A stretch of DNA of 64,000 nucleotides from Gordonia sp. ABSL11-1 (GCF_030315685.1 NZ_JASXSI010000017.1:62001-126000); one strand, 5' to 3'. Counted from the first letter of the stretch, positions 11,333 through 24,296 are shown. Numbers and translations are program-made. The notes: generated by a model not told the origin, from the sequence alone.

Positions 11333-11338
11333 GTGTCC

Positions 11339-11344
11339 ACGCTA
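11339..11344 (-). promoter_or_regulatory. Candidate -10 of a leaderless pepQ promoter
   Basis: TAGCGT on the minus strand lies six bases before the pepQ ATG. The predicted transcription start therefore coincides with the start codon. No Shine-Dalgarno sequence is present in between. Confidence 0.4.
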
Positions 11345-11401
11345 CCGGCCGGTGCCCCGCAGCCGTCCACGCACAGCGCGGCGCCCCACTGAGCGGGGGA
11401 T

Positions 11402-11434
11402 GTGTTTTGGAACACGTTCGCAGTTGCGTACCCT
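11402..11434 (+). promoter_or_regulatory. Promoter and dyad ahead of the B-4DMT gene
   Basis: TTGGAA (11407-11412) and TACCCT (11429-11434) are spaced 16 bases apart and form a plausible -35/-10 pair. The ATG follows seven bases after the -10, which predicts a leaderless mRNA. The -35 sits inside a dyad GTGTT-TTGG-AACAC (11402-11415) that could be an operator. Confidence 0.45.
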
Positions 11435-11441
11435 GTCCGCT

Positions 11442-11933
11442 ATGTCCTCGTGGTTACTGCGCGGTCTTGCCATGACCGCAGTGCACGTCATCGCCCGCGT
11501 CCTTCTCGGTGTCGCCGTGGTCAACGCACCGCTGCACTCGACCGTGTGGAAGACGATCGCCATCGCCGCCGTCGTGCTGGTCGCGCTGATCTGGGGCGGG
11601 ATCGACGGCACCGCCGACGCCCGCGCGAACCCCGATCCGGACGACTACGCGGATCTGACCGTGCGCTGGCTGCAGGCCGGCCTGCTCGCGGGTGTCCTCG
11701 CAGGCATCATCGGATGGGCCCTGGGCCGGTTCGTCTTCGCCGGGATCGGCGAGGCAAACCTGTTCGTCGAGCTCATCGCGGGCGGCTCGTTCACCGCACT
11801 GCTGATCTTCGCGCCCGCCTTCCTCGGTGCGGCCATCGGCCGCTGGCTCGTCCGGCGCGACCAGCGCAAGGCCGAGGCCGACGACGACTGGTCGGTGCAT
11901 CCCGACCGGGACGGCGAACACGTCGCCGGTTGA
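11442..11933 (+). CDS. B-4DMT family membrane protein
   Basis: This 163-residue protein has four hydrophobic segments (around residues 7-24, 30-48, 72-95 and 103-130) and a short charged C-terminal tail. It resembles the small four-helix drug/metabolite-transporter-like (B-4DMT) proteins of mycolata, and its position beside pepQ and aroB matches that of Rv2536 in M. tuberculosis. Substrate and function are unknown. It is divergent from pepQ across a 109-base spacer and convergent with aroB. The ATG at 11442 lacks a Shine-Dalgarno site but sits seven bases after a -10-like hexamer. Confidence 0.8.
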   Translation: MSSWLLRGLAMTAVHVIARVLLGVAVVNAPLHSTVWKTIAIAAVVLVALIWGGIDGTADARANPDPDDYADLTVRWLQAGLLAGVLAGIIGWALGRFVFAGIGEANLFVELIAGGSFTALLIFAPAFLGAAIGRWLVRRDQRKAEADDDWSVHPDRDGEHVAG

Positions 11934-11953
11934 CCTTCCGCCGACAACATAGA

Positions 11954-12030
11954 ACTCGCGCAGCGCAGGACTCGCGCAGCGCAGAACTCCCACCGCGCGG
12001 CCCTTCGGGGCTCGACGTCGATGGGAGTTC
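11954..12030. terminator. Repeat and inverted repeat between converging genes
   Basis: Two adjacent 16-base copies of ACTCGCGCAGCGCAG plus one variable base (11954-11969 and 11970-11985) precede a 9-base inverted repeat, GAACTCCCA (11984-11992) and TGGGAGTTC (12022-12030). Its loop contains a GCCC-TTCG-GGGC hairpin (12000-12011). The position between two converging genes suggests a bidirectional terminator. There is no U-tract, which is common in actinobacteria. Confidence 0.5.
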
Positions 12031-12063
12031 GTCTGTAGTTCGTGATGCTCGGTACGAGTGCGC

Positions 12064-14929
<2,866 letters not shown>

Positions 14930-14969
14930 GGCGCCTCACCATCCCGACCACCCCACCTGGTCGCGGCGC

Positions 14970-15353
14970 TCATGTCAGCAGCAGTGCACCGACCGTCGCA
15001 CCGACCAGCGCGGGTCCGTGGGGCCGGGGACCGGGCACACCGGCACGCAGATGTCCGGCGAGTCCGACCACCGCGGCCACCAGGACCACCGCCGGCCCGA
15101 TCGCGGGGTCCGCCACCAGTGCACCGACGGCGAACGCGAGTTTCACATCGCCACCACCGCATCGACCGGCCATCGAGGCGACGAGATAGGGCAGCACCGT
15201 CACGAGGGCGGAGATCAGGACCACCGGGTGATCGAGGCCGATGGCGACCGGCGCCACCACCCCCGGCCACACGATCGGGTTCGGGATGCGTCCCGTTCGC
15301 GCGTCGCCGAGCGCGATCACACCGGACCAGACCAGGACGAGCCACCATGCCAT
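14970..15353 (-). CDS. Small type IV prepilin peptidase-like (A24) protein
   Basis: This 127-residue membrane protein consists almost entirely of the A24 peptidase core. It has the two catalytic aspartates expected of the family: Asp17 in GDARTGRIPN and Asp69 in the GGGD motif. The N-terminal methyltransferase domain of full-length PilD enzymes is missing, as in archaeal preflagellin and Flp-type (TadV/CpaA) peptidases. M. tuberculosis has a comparable gene (Rv2551c) beside aroE. No pilin or secretion ATPase gene lies in this window, so its substrate is unknown. It sits 40 bases upstream of aroC. Confidence 0.85.
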   Translation of the reverse strand: MAWWLVLVWSGVIALGDARTGRIPNPIVWPGVVAPVAIGLDHPVVLISALVTVLPYLVASMAGRCGGGDVKLAFAVGALVADPAIGPAVVLVAAVVGLAGHLRAGVPGPRPHGPALVGATVGALLLT

Positions 15354-15455
15354 CCGTCGAGCCTGCCGGGCGCCGGCCCCGATGCCACCGGCCGTGGGTC
15401 GATCTGTGGATCAATCGGGTCCTGTGGACGACCAGGTCCCCGGGGGCGTCGGGGG

Positions 15456-16289
15456 TCAGGCGTGGTGCTGCAGTGCCGCCGCCATCGCCTCGCGCGGGGC
15501 GGGGCGGCCGGTGAATTGCTCCACCTGGCTGAACGCCTGGTTGAGGAGCATGACCAGACCGCCGACGATCCGGCCGCCCGCGGCGTCCACCGCGGCGGCC
15601 AGTGGGGTCGGCCACGGGTGATAGATCACGTCGACCACCGCCGGTGCCTGCGCCACCGACCCGACGATCGGCGTCACCGCGTCGGCCGGGACCGTCGACA
15701 CCGCGACGGCGCTGACGCGGCACCGGTGGGCAAGCTCGGTGCCGTCCTCGAACGGCAGGACGATCGAGGACATGCCGAGGCGGCGGGCCACCTCGACGAC
15801 GGGCACCGCGCGACCGGCGTCGCGGGCCACAACGGTCAGCTCCGTGATGCCGGCGTCGGCGAGCGCCGCGACCGTGGGCAGAGCGGTGCCCCCCGCGCCG
15901 ACGACGACGGCGGACGGATTGTCGGCGGCGTCCGCGCCGACCTCACGCAATGCGCCCGCCATCCCGTCGATGTCGGTGCAGTCGGCGCGCCACCCGTCGT
16001 CGGTACGGACGAGGGTGTTGGCCGACCCGACGAGCTCGGCGCGGTCGGTGCGCACGTCGGCGAAGGCCAGGGCCGCCAGTTTGGCCGGCATCGTCACCGA
16101 CAGTCCGACGTACTCGGGTCCCAGCCCGGACACGAGATCGGGCAGTTGCTCCGCCGTGCATTCGATGCGGTCGTAGGTCCAGCCGGTGAGACCGAGGGCC
16201 TGATAGGCGGCGCGGTGCAGATCGGGTGATCGGGAGTGGCCGACGGGTGATCCGAGCACGGCCGCGCGACGCGGCGACGACGACGACAT
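15456..16289 (-). CDS. aroE: Shikimate dehydrogenase
   Basis: AroE reduces 3-dehydroshikimate to shikimate with NADPH. The 277-residue protein has the substrate motif GHSRSPDLHRAAY, the VTMPAK segment carrying the catalytic lysine, and a Rossmann domain with a glycine-rich loop at VVGAGGTA. The start lies four bases after the mltG stop. Together with aroB, aroK and aroC it supplies four of the pathway's activities in this stretch. Confidence 0.93.
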   Translation of the reverse strand: MSSSSPRRAAVLGSPVGHSRSPDLHRAAYQALGLTGWTYDRIECTAEQLPDLVSGLGPEYVGLSVTMPAKLAALAFADVRTDRAELVGSANTLVRTDDGWRADCTDIDGMAGALREVGADAADNPSAVVVGAGGTALPTVAALADAGITELTVVARDAGRAVPVVEVARRLGMSSIVLPFEDGTELAHRCRVSAVAVSTVPADAVTPIVGSVAQAPAVVDVIYHPWPTPLAAAVDAAGGRIVGGLVMLLNQAFSQVEQFTGRPAPREAMAAALQHHA

Positions 16290-16293
16290 GGTG

Positions 16294-18219
16294 TCAGCTA
16301 CACCCGGTGGTCAGAAGCTTGTTCTGGCAAGCCTTCTCGCGATTCTGCTTGTGCTCGTCGAAAGTGTTCGCGAACAATGTCGTGCCGTTGCGGTCGATGG
16401 TGACGAAGTAGAGCCAGCGGCCGGGGGTCGGATGTTCGACCGCGGTGAGGGCCCGCTCCCCGACCGCACCGATGGGCGTCACCGGCAGCCCGGTGATCCG
16501 GTAGGTGTTCCACTTGTTGTCGGCCTTGTAGGCGTCGCCGTAGACATCGATGTTCGTGACGGTCGCGGTGTAGTTGGCGGTGGAGTCCATCTCGAGCCGC
16601 TGGCCGTCCCGCAGCCGGTTGAGGATCACCCTGGCCACCTTGGGGAAGTCCTCGGGGCTGGCCACCTCCCGCTCCACGACCGATGCGGCGACGAGGGTCT
16701 GATACGGCGAGAGTCCGGAGTCATGGGTCTCGAGCAGACCCCACTGCTCGAACCGCAGCGCGCTGGCGACGATGAGGTCGTGCAGGATCTGCGTCGGTGA
16801 GTGATCGGGGTCGATCGTCTCCCATGTCCCGGGAGCGATGAGACCATCGATGCGTCGATGGTCCCCCGCGAGCTGCTCGACCGTCGGCCGGGCCCATTCC
16901 GGGACACCGAGTTGGTCGGGGGTGGCGTCGGCGGCCGCCTTCTCGAGTTGGCCGACGTCGGCGCCGACGCGTTGTCCGTTGACCGTCACCGCGGTCGCGT
17001 TCGAGATCATCTGGAAGATGCCGGGCGTCGTCTTCCCGTCGACGCCCTCCTTGTTGTCGAGCTGCAACCCCTCGGGCACCACCATGCGTCCGACCCGGTA
17101 CTCGTTGCCGTCGGTCATCATCTGGACCGCGGTGGCCGCCGGGATCTGGGTGCGGAGTTTGTAATATCCACCCGACATCGCCTGTCCGTCGGCGGCGTTG
17201 ACGAACGCACGGACGCTGCCGACCACGTCGTTGTCCTCGAGGATGCGGCCGAAATCCATCAGCGTGGAGTTCTGCGGGATGTCGACGATGACGTCGGAAG
17301 TGCCGGCGGTGTTGGTGTAGTCCTTGCGGTTCTCGAACACCCCGAACGACCGTAGTCCGACGAAGCCGACGCCGACGACGAGCGCGAGCATGCAGACCAG
17401 GACCACCCCGAGCACCACCCGGCGCCTGGTGCGCCCGGGTGCCGCCCCGGTGTCCCCTCCGCGGGGGCGTACGGCGCCGCGGCGTCTGTCGCGCCCTGTG
17501 CGTTGTCGTCGGCGGCGTCGCGTGCCGTCGGCGGCGTCGTCGGCGCTGTCGAGGACTCCCCGATCGCCGAGTTCGAGCTCGCGGTGATCGAGATCGCGGT
17601 GATCGTCGAACTCAAGTTCGTCGAGCACTGAGGACCGCTCGGTCGCGACGACCTGCTCCGTCGGCACGGGGCTGTGCGCGGGGGTCTGCACGGGGCGCCG
17701 GCGCGCACGATGCGGGACGGCGCTGCGCAACGGATCGGCGTATTCGCCGGACGAGACCGCCAGCGGACGATCGCCGTCGACGCCGCCGGGCGGGATGCGT
17801 TTGGGGACAGCACGTTCCGGCTTCGGTCGGGTGTGCGGGACGGTCTCGGTCGGGTCCGCGTCGGGACGTCGCTGGGTCGGGCGGGGCGGCTCAGGAACGC
17901 GACCGCGGGCGTCGGGTTGTGCATCAGCGGGTTGTGCAACAGCGGGCTGTGCGCCAGACGGGGGCACGGTGTCCGGAGGCGTCATCGGGCGGGGAGCCCT
18001 CGGCTGGGGTCCCGTCGTCGGCGGCGGCGGAGGAACCGGGGTGCGCGCGGCACGGCGGGTGGGCTGCGACCCGTCGGCTCCTTCACGGCGCCGACGATGA
18101 CGGGTGGACGGCTTCCCCTCCGCAGGCTGGGTGAAGTAGCGCAGCCGTTCGAGATCGAGCTGTTCGGTGGGCTGTTCGGAGAGATCGTGCCGCCGAGGTC
18201 GATGGCGTTCGTCGGTCAC
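16294..18219 (-). CDS. mltG: Endolytic murein transglycosylase MltG
   Basis: MltG is a membrane-bound lytic transglycosylase that cleaves nascent peptidoglycan and sets glycan chain length. The 641-residue protein has one transmembrane helix near residues 268-288, then the YceG/MltG periplasmic domain, including the SVVEREV segment that should hold the catalytic glutamate. The cytosolic part is unusually long: about 267 residues of Pro-, Arg- and charged low-complexity sequence, probably disordered. The GTG at 18219 is chosen because it follows an AGAGGA ribosome site and opens a polar region; a longer frame upstream has no support. It lies between ruvX and aroE, the mycobacterial order. Confidence 0.93.
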   Translation of the reverse strand: MTDERHRPRRHDLSEQPTEQLDLERLRYFTQPAEGKPSTRHRRRREGADGSQPTRRAARTPVPPPPPTTGPQPRAPRPMTPPDTVPPSGAQPAVAQPADAQPDARGRVPEPPRPTQRRPDADPTETVPHTRPKPERAVPKRIPPGGVDGDRPLAVSSGEYADPLRSAVPHRARRRPVQTPAHSPVPTEQVVATERSSVLDELEFDDHRDLDHRELELGDRGVLDSADDAADGTRRRRRQRTGRDRRRGAVRPRGGDTGAAPGRTRRRVVLGVVLVCMLALVVGVGFVGLRSFGVFENRKDYTNTAGTSDVIVDIPQNSTLMDFGRILEDNDVVGSVRAFVNAADGQAMSGGYYKLRTQIPAATAVQMMTDGNEYRVGRMVVPEGLQLDNKEGVDGKTTPGIFQMISNATAVTVNGQRVGADVGQLEKAAADATPDQLGVPEWARPTVEQLAGDHRRIDGLIAPGTWETIDPDHSPTQILHDLIVASALRFEQWGLLETHDSGLSPYQTLVAASVVEREVASPEDFPKVARVILNRLRDGQRLEMDSTANYTATVTNIDVYGDAYKADNKWNTYRITGLPVTPIGAVGERALTAVEHPTPGRWLYFVTIDRNGTTLFANTFDEHKQNREKACQNKLLTTGCS

Positions 18220-18319
18220 CGAGTGGTTCCTCTCAGGTTCCCGCGAGATTCGAGGGCGCGACAGACGTGGTTCGCGATCACGAATTGCGTTGTGATGTGG
18301 GGCCGGACGCGAGCAGAGT

Positions 18320-18751
18320 TCATCGTCGGGTGTCCAGCCACCCCTGCAGAATAGCGACCGCGGCCGCCTGATCAATCACGGCGCGCGACGACTTCGCCTT
18401 CACGCCGCTCGCCCGCAGCGCGTGGGTGGCTGTGACGGTGGTCAGACGCTCGTCGTGATACTCGACGCCCACGGGCGCGATCCGGGCGCCGAGGCGGTCG
18501 CCGAACTCACGGGCGAGTCCGGCGGCGGTACCGGTCTCGTTGCGCAGGGTCTTGGGCAATCCGACGATCACCTCGGTCACGTCGTACTCGTCGACGAGCG
18601 CGGCGATTCGCCGGATGTCGCCGTCACCGTTGGGTGTGCGCTGTACGGTCTCCACCGGGGTGGCGAGGATGCCGTCGGGATCACAGACCGCGACGCCGAT
18701 GCGCACCGAACCGACGTCGATGCCGAGGCGCCGTCCCCGCGTCCAGGTCAT
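18320..18751 (-). CDS. ruvX: RuvX/YqgF family Holliday-junction resolvase-like protein
   Basis: This is an RNase H-fold nuclease family, linked to Holliday junction resolution or rRNA processing depending on the organism. The 143-residue protein has the [14 protein letters not shown] opening with the first catalytic aspartate, the [12 protein letters not shown] motif and the C-terminal [14 protein letters not shown] helix. The ATG overlaps the alaS stop as ATGA, so the two are co-translated, an arrangement widespread in bacteria. Confidence 0.93.
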   Translation of the reverse strand: MTWTRGRRLGIDVGSVRIGVAVCDPDGILATPVETVQRTPNGDGDIRRIAALVDEYDVTEVIVGLPKTLRNETGTAAGLAREFGDRLGARIAPVGVEYHDERLTTVTATHALRASGVKAKSSRAVIDQAAAVAILQGWLDTRR

Positions 18752-21456
18752 CGATCCCGGACGAGGTCGCGGACACGGGTCATGGCGGACTCGATGCCGT
18801 CGGGATCGGATCCCGATCCCTGGGCGAGGTCGGGCTTGCCGCCGCCGCGTCCACCGACCAGGGGCGCGATCTCCTTGACGATGTCGCCGGCCTTCACCCC
18901 GTGCGAGCGAGCCGCATCGGTGGTGGCGATCACGAACGGCACCTTCGTGCCGTCACCGTCGGCGGAGAACAACGCGATCACGGCCTGGCGATCGGCCACC
19001 TTGCCGCGCAGATCGGTCGCGAGGCCGCGCAGGCCGTTGCCGTCGAGTCCGTCGGGCAGCCGGCCACCCACGACCAGGGTGTCCCCGGAGGTTGTCGCGG
19101 CGTCGATCAGTCCCCCGGCGGCCGAGCGCGCCGACTCGGCCCGCATCCGTTCGATCTCCTTCTCGGCGTCACGCAGACGGGTGACGAGTTGCTCGACCCG
19201 GCCGGGCACCTCCTCGGACGGCACCTTCAACGACGACGCGAGACCGGCGATGAGCGCCCGCTCCTTCGACAGGTAGCGGAACGAGTCCATGCCGACGTAG
19301 GCCTCCACCCGTCGGACCCCGGACCCGACCGACGACTCGCCGATCACGGTGACCGGGCCGATCTGCGCGGATGCCGCGACATGGGTGCCGCCGCAGAGCT
19401 CCATGGAGAACGGGCCGCCGATCTCGACGACGCGGACGACGTCGCCGTAGTTCTCGCCGAACAGGGCGACCGCGCCCATCTGCTTCGCCTCGGTCAGCCC
19501 GGTCTCGAAGGTGTTGACCGGATAGTTGGCCTCGACAGCCGCGTTGCTGATCTCCTCGATCTCGCGACGTTGGCTCTCCGACAACGGTTTTCCGGAATGG
19601 AAGTCGAACCGGAGATAGCCGGGACGGTTGAGTGAGCCGGCTTGGGTGGCGGTCGGGCCGAGTACCTGACGCAGCGCGGCGTGAACCATGTGGGTTCCCG
19701 AATGTCCTTGTGTGGCACCGTGTCGCCACGCCTGGTCGACGGCTGCGATGACCTCGTCGCCCTCGGCGATCTCCCCCTCGTCGACGGTCACCTTGTGCAG
19801 CCAGACCGACTTGCCCGCCTTCTGCACGTCGGTGACCCGCAGACGTACCCCGTCACCGGTGGTGATGGTCCCGACGTCGGCCATCTGGCCGCCGGATTCG
19901 GCGTAGAGGGGGCTGCGGTCGAGCACCACGACGAGCTCCTGGCCGGGCGCCGCGGTGCGCACCCGCGACCCGTCGGACACCAGACCGAGGACCCTCGCCT
20001 CGGAGACGAGTTCGTCGAATCCGGTGAACGTGGTCGGTCCCCGATCGAGGAACTCGCGGTACACCGACAGGTCGGCGTGACCGGTTTTGCGCGCCGTCGC
20101 ATCAGCCTTCGCGCGTTGCTTCTGCTCGGCCATGAGGGCGGTGAAGCCCTGCTGATCGACCGAGAGACCGGCCTCGGCGGCCATCTCGAGGGTGAGGTCG
20201 ATGGGGAAACCGTAGGTGTCGTGCAGGGTGAACGCCGCGTCCCCGCTGATCGTCGTGCGCTGCGCGGCCTTCGTCGCCGCGGCGGCATCGGCGAACAGGG
20301 TCGATCCCGCGGCCAGGGTCTTGCTGAACGAGGCCTCCTCGCCGACCGCGACATCCACGATGTGGGTGCGCTGCTCCGCCAGATTCGGATACGACGGGGA
20401 CATGGTATCGACGACCAGATCGATGAAGTCGCCCATCGTCGGCTGATCCGCACCGACGGAACCAACCGCGCCCGCTTCACTCCCGGCGGTCAGCAGACGG
20501 ACCGACCGCACGACCCGCCGGAGCAGCCGCCGCAACACATACCCGCGGCCGTCGTTGCCCGGGAGCACACCGTCACCGATCAGCAGCGTGGCAGTTCGGG
20601 CGTGGTCGGCGATCACCCGGAACCGGACGTCGTCGTCGTGGTTGCCGGCGCCGTAGGCCCGTCCGGTCAGGCGGGCGGCGAGATCGATGATGGGCTTGCA
20701 GAGGTCCGTCTCGTAGACGTTGTCGACGCCTTGCAGGATGCAGGCGACTCGTTCGATGCCCATGCCGGTGTCGATGTTCTTCTTCGGCAGCGGACCCAGG
20801 ATCTCGTACCCGTCCTTGCCGCCACCGGGGCCACGCACGTTCTGCATGAACACGAGGTTCCAGATCTCGATGTAGCGGTCCTCGTCGGTCTCGGGGCCAC
20901 CCTCGACCCCGTAGGCCGGTCCGCGGTCGTAGAAGATCTCCGAGCACGGGCCGCACGGGCCTGGCACGCCCATCGACCAGTAGTTGTCCTTGAGCCCGCG
21001 CCGTTGGATGCGTTCGGCGGGGACCCCGATCTCGTCGCGCCAGATGGCCTCGGCCTCGTCGTCGTCGAGGTAGACCGTCGGCCAGAGTTTGTCGGGGGCG
21101 ATGCCGTATCCGCCGTCGTCGACGCTGTTGGTGAGCAGGGTCCACGCGAAGTTGATGGCCTCACGTTTGAAGTAGTCACCGAACGAGAAGTTGCCGGCCA
21201 TCTGGAAGAAGGTGTTGTGCCGGGTGGTGATGCCGACCTCGTCGATGTCGAGGGTGCGCACGCACTTCTGCACGCTCGTGGCGCGGTCGAACGGCGGGGT
21301 CTGCTCGCCGAGGAAGTACGGCTTGAACGGCACCATCCCGGCGTTGACGAACAGCAGGTTCGGATCGTCGAGGATCAGCGAGGCGCTGGGGACCTCGGTG
21401 TGGCCCGCCTTGATGAAGTGATCCAGGAAGCGCTGCCGGATGTCATGCGTCTGCAC
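18748..21456 (-). CDS. alaS: Alanyl-tRNA synthetase
   Basis: AlaRS charges tRNA-Ala. The 902-residue protein has the class II catalytic core at the N-terminus, the editing domain with its zinc motif ([11 protein letters not shown] and, later, CGGTHV), and a C-terminal DHHA1/oligomerisation region. The GTG at 21456 opens the conserved [14 protein letters not shown] sequence and follows GAGGA. A much longer in-frame extension upstream is rejected because it encodes an Arg/Ser/Thr-rich segment overlapping rarA. The 70-base gap after rarA shows no T-box core. Confidence 0.97.
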   Translation of the reverse strand: MQTHDIRQRFLDHFIKAGHTEVPSASLILDDPNLLFVNAGMVPFKPYFLGEQTPPFDRATSVQKCVRTLDIDEVGITTRHNTFFQMAGNFSFGDYFKREAINFAWTLLTNSVDDGGYGIAPDKLWPTVYLDDDEAEAIWRDEIGVPAERIQRRGLKDNYWSMGVPGPCGPCSEIFYDRGPAYGVEGGPETDEDRYIEIWNLVFMQNVRGPGGGKDGYEILGPLPKKNIDTGMGIERVACILQGVDNVYETDLCKPIIDLAARLTGRAYGAGNHDDDVRFRVIADHARTATLLIGDGVLPGNDGRGYVLRRLLRRVVRSVRLLTAGSEAGAVGSVGADQPTMGDFIDLVVDTMSPSYPNLAEQRTHIVDVAVGEEASFSKTLAAGSTLFADAAAATKAAQRTTISGDAAFTLHDTYGFPIDLTLEMAAEAGLSVDQQGFTALMAEQKQRAKADATARKTGHADLSVYREFLDRGPTTFTGFDELVSEARVLGLVSDGSRVRTAAPGQELVVVLDRSPLYAESGGQMADVGTITTGDGVRLRVTDVQKAGKSVWLHKVTVDEGEIAEGDEVIAAVDQAWRHGATQGHSGTHMVHAALRQVLGPTATQAGSLNRPGYLRFDFHSGKPLSESQRREIEEISNAAVEANYPVNTFETGLTEAKQMGAVALFGENYGDVVRVVEIGGPFSMELCGGTHVAASAQIGPVTVIGESSVGSGVRRVEAYVGMDSFRYLSKERALIAGLASSLKVPSEEVPGRVEQLVTRLRDAEKEIERMRAESARSAAGGLIDAATTSGDTLVVGGRLPDGLDGNGLRGLATDLRGKVADRQAVIALFSADGDGTKVPFVIATTDAARSHGVKAGDIVKEIAPLVGGRGGGKPDLAQGSGSDPDGIESAMTRVRDLVRDR

Positions 21457-21526
21457 TGAGTTCGTCCTCGGGGGTCGTGGTCGGCGGGCGGAGGTCGGGG
21501 CCGTCCGGGCTGGTCGACCTACCAGA

Positions 21527-22918
21527 CTACCGTCGGCGGCCCCGCCCGGTGACACCACGCACGATGGATCGCAACCGCCCGAGGCGGGCACCGATCTCGC
21601 GTTCGTTCCCGTGATCGGTCGGGTGGTAGTAGTCGACACCCACGAGTTCGTCCGGTGCGTACTGCTGGGCGACGACACCGTCCGGGTCGTCGTGGGGGTA
21701 GCGGTACCCGATCCCGCTGCCGAGTCCCTTGGCCCCCGCATAGTGGCTGTCCCGCAGGTGGGACGGAACCGCACCCGATTTTCCCGCCTCCACATCGGCG
21801 AGGGCGGCGCCGATCGCGGACACGACCCCCGCCGACTTCGGTGCTGTCGCGAGGTGGATGGTGGCCTGCGTCAGCGCGAGTCTCGCCTCCGGCATGCCGA
21901 CGAGGGCGACGACCTGTGCGGCGGCGACCGCGGTCTGCAGGGCCATCGGATCGGCCATCCCGATGTCCTCGCTGGCATGGATCATCAGTCGGCGCGCGAT
22001 GAACCGGGGATCCTCCCCTGCGGCGATCATCCGTGCCAGGTAGTGCAGCGCGGCGTCGACGTCGGAACCACGGATGGACTTGATGAACGCGCTGGTGACG
22101 TCATAGTGCTGATCGCCGTCCCGGTCGTAGCGGACCGCCGCGCGATCGATCGCCGCCTCCACGTCGGCGACCTCCAGGACGGGTGTGGCCTCGCCCTCGT
22201 CCTCGACCTGCACGGCTGCGTCGGCGCTGGCCTCCAGCGCGGTCAGCGCTCGACGTGCGTCGCCCCCGGCGACGGCGACGAGGTGACCGAGCGCGTCCTC
22301 GCTGATCGCCACCCTCCCGTCGAGACCACGGGGGTCGGTGACCGCCCGCCGCAGCACCTCGCGGATGTCGTCGTCGGACAGCGAGCGCAGCTGCAGGACC
22401 AGCGAGCGGGACAGCAGCGGCGAGACCACCGAGAAGGACGGGTTCTCCGTGGTGGCCGCGACCAGCAGTACGATCCGGTTCTCGACGGCGTCCAGCAGCG
22501 CGTCCTGCTGGGTCTTCGAGAAGCGATGCACCTCGTCGATGAACAGGACGGTCTGCTGGCCGTCGATCAGTCGACGGCGCGCGACGTCGATGACGGCGCG
22601 CACCTCCTTGACGCCGGCCGACAGCGCCGAGAGCGCTTCGAAGCGACCGCCGGTGGCGCGCGAGATCAGCGCCGCCATCGTCGTCTTGCCGGTCCCGGGC
22701 GGACCGTACAACATCACCGAGGCGGCGCCCGAGCCGTTGATCAGGCGCCGCAGGGGCGAACCCTGGCCGAGCAGGTGTTGCTGTCCGACGATCTCGTCGA
22801 GCGATTGCGGTCGCATCCGCACCGCCAGCGGCGCGTTCGCCTGCGGAGGTGAGGTCAGTGCCCCGGCACCGGGTCCGGCGACCGGGCCGGCTGACGGTGG
22901 GTCGAAGAGCCCGTCCAT
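21527..22918 (-). CDS. rarA: Replication-associated recombination protein A (AAA+ ATPase)
   Basis: RarA/MgsA acts at stalled replication forks, alongside SSB and the recombination machinery. The 463-residue protein has the Walker A motif GPPGTGKT at residues 72-79, Walker [10 protein letters not shown], sensor-1 AATTENPSF, and the family C-terminal domain with [15 protein letters not shown] sequence. The ATG at 22918 begins MDGLFDP. A longer frame upstream overlaps the neighbouring phosphotransferase gene and is rejected. It lies 11 bases after that gene. M. tuberculosis has the same protein in the equivalent position near alaS. Confidence 0.93.
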   Translation of the reverse strand: MDGLFDPPSAGPVAGPGAGALTSPPQANAPLAVRMRPQSLDEIVGQQHLLGQGSPLRRLINGSGAASVMLYGPPGTGKTTMAALISRATGGRFEALSALSAGVKEVRAVIDVARRRLIDGQQTVLFIDEVHRFSKTQQDALLDAVENRIVLLVAATTENPSFSVVSPLLSRSLVLQLRSLSDDDIREVLRRAVTDPRGLDGRVAISEDALGHLVAVAGGDARRALTALEASADAAVQVEDEGEATPVLEVADVEAAIDRAAVRYDRDGDQHYDVTSAFIKSIRGSDVDAALHYLARMIAAGEDPRFIARRLMIHASEDIGMADPMALQTAVAAAQVVALVGMPEARLALTQATIHLATAPKSAGVVSAIGAALADVEAGKSGAVPSHLRDSHYAGAKGLGSGIGYRYPHDDPDGVVAQQYAPDELVGVDYYHPTDHGNEREIGARLGRLRSIVRGVTGRGRRR

Positions 22919-22929
22919 GCCCGGCGCGG

Positions 22930-24093
22930 TCAGGTGAGCCAGGTCCGCTGCAGCGCGGTTCCGAGATGCGCGGCGAACTCGGCGATCGTCGACTCGCCTG
23001 CACGCGCGGCAGCGGCCGACAGATCTGCCCAGCGCGCCACCACGATGCGGGGGTCGTTGCTGTGCAGAGCCCAGTCGTGCGAGTAGCCGGATGGGCTGAT
23101 GTGCGTCGCCTCGACGCCTGCGAGGCCGTCCTCGGGCGGCAGCATCCACATCGTCGACAGCCACGTCCACAGCAGCCGCGCGGTGGTGATCTTGCGCGAG
23201 CATTCGCCGTCGTGGCCGAGCGATGGCCAGATCGAGTACACCTCCGAGCGCCACGCGTCGACCATCGAGATCTCGAGGTCGGTGCGTTTGCCGACGTTCG
23301 ACGGTGACAGCTGCGCGCCGCAGGTCACCACCGCGTAGGCGATGTCGAGGGTCGCGTCGCGGAAACCGCCCCACTCGTAGTCCATGAACTGGACACCCTC
23401 ATCGTTCAGCAGGATGTTCTCGGGTCCGACGTCGGAGGGGCTGAAGGCGCGGTGATCGCCGTCGGCGAACAGGCTGCAGGCGCCGGTCAGGCGATCGCGG
23501 ACCTCGTCGGGGAAGTCGACATCGAGTCGTGCGAGGAGTGCGGGCGCGTCGGCAGCGGCTCGAACCGCGGAGTCGCCCAGGACGTCCTCGTCCTCGGCCC
23601 CGGGGGCGCCGCGGCGAAGGATCGCCCGAAAGTCGATCTCACCACCGGCGGTGGCGGCGTGCATGCGGCCGAGCGCCTGACCCCACGCGCTCACCGCGTG
23701 CGAGGTCTCGACGGGATCGGTGCCCGACAGCAGGGACGACATCGACCGTCCGTGCCCCAGATCGGTGAGCACCAGCACCCGCACGTCGGGATCGGACGCG
23801 ATCAGCTGAGGACCAGGCCGCGACTCGGTGGGGAGTGCGGTCGCGTACTTGTAGGACGCCAACTCCCGGTGGAACGCTCGCGGGTCCTCGTCGTCGGGCA
23901 GCGCCTTGATGACCAGGGTGCGATCCATCGACAGCGGATTGGCCATCACCCGCGCCCGCACCACCACGGTGCGGCCACTGCCACCGAGGTCTTCCGGGTC
24001 GGCGAGGGTGACGGGGGAACCGGCTCGATGCGAGAGAACCGCCTCGGCCGCGCGCACCACACCAGCGATGCGACTCTCAGTGATTACCGTCAT
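22930..24093 (-). CDS. APH/choline-kinase-fold phosphotransferase
   Basis: This 387-residue protein has the protein-kinase-like fold of aminoglycoside/choline phosphotransferases: an N-lobe with VIKALP and a catalytic loop at [12 protein letters not shown]. The usual H-G-D histidine is replaced, but the aspartate and asparagine are kept; SPSD-type loops occur in some subfamilies. A DFG-like [11 protein letters not shown] motif follows. The substrate is unknown. ATG 24093 is preferred over a TTG at 24114. The 204 bases upstream are relatively AT-rich and probably hold its promoter. Tandem hairpins there belong to the preceding gene. Confidence 0.75.
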   Translation of the reverse strand: MTVITESRIAGVVRAAEAVLSHRAGSPVTLADPEDLGGSGRTVVVRARVMANPLSMDRTLVIKALPDDEDPRAFHRELASYKYATALPTESRPGPQLIASDPDVRVLVLTDLGHGRSMSSLLSGTDPVETSHAVSAWGQALGRMHAATAGGEIDFRAILRRGAPGAEDEDVLGDSAVRAAADAPALLARLDVDFPDEVRDRLTGACSLFADGDHRAFSPSDVGPENILLNDEGVQFMDYEWGGFRDATLDIAYAVVTCGAQLSPSNVGKRTDLEISMVDAWRSEVYSIWPSLGHDGECSRKITTARLLWTWLSTMWMLPPEDGLAGVEATHISPSGYSHDWALHSNDPRIVVARWADLSAAAARAGESTIAEFAAHLGTALQRTWLT

Positions 24094-24248
24094 GTCATCA
24101 ACCAACCTACCCAATCGTCCGACAGACCGTCACGACTCTTCACTCATCTGCAACCCACTTACTACTGGCAAACACCGACAAACCTCAGATCTGAACTCGC
24201 ACAACAGTGATCGCTCAGAGCACACGTGACCCGAACCGGGCGGCGGTG

Positions 24249-24296
24249 GTGTCGGTCGATCAAGCGACACGGACGCGATGGGGCGGAAGCCCCGTC
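24249..24296 (-). terminator. Tandem hairpins after the transglutaminase operon
   Basis: Directly after the stop at 24298, a stem of eight pairs (one G-T) closes a GGAA tetraloop (24277-24296). A second inverted repeat, GTGTCG/CGACAC, follows (24249-24254 with 24265-24270). There is no U-tract. The position fits a terminator for the operon 24298-31579. Confidence 0.6.

Noticed and set aside
11954..11985. CRISPR-like repeats
   Set aside because: Only two adjacent 16-base copies with no spacer; this is a simple tandem duplication.
19642..21459. Plus-strand open frame of 605 codons opposite alaS
   Set aside because: Antisense shadow of a universally conserved synthetase. No recognisable motif or ribosome site.
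21457..21795. Longer alaS reading upstream of 21456
   Set aside because: The extension is Arg/Ser/Thr-rich, overlaps rarA, and lies before the conserved [10 protein letters not shown] opening.
23453..23490. Loss of the catalytic His in the phosphotransferase as evidence of a pseudogene
   Set aside because: The Asp and Asn of the loop are kept, SPSD-type loops occur in functional relatives, and the frame is intact.
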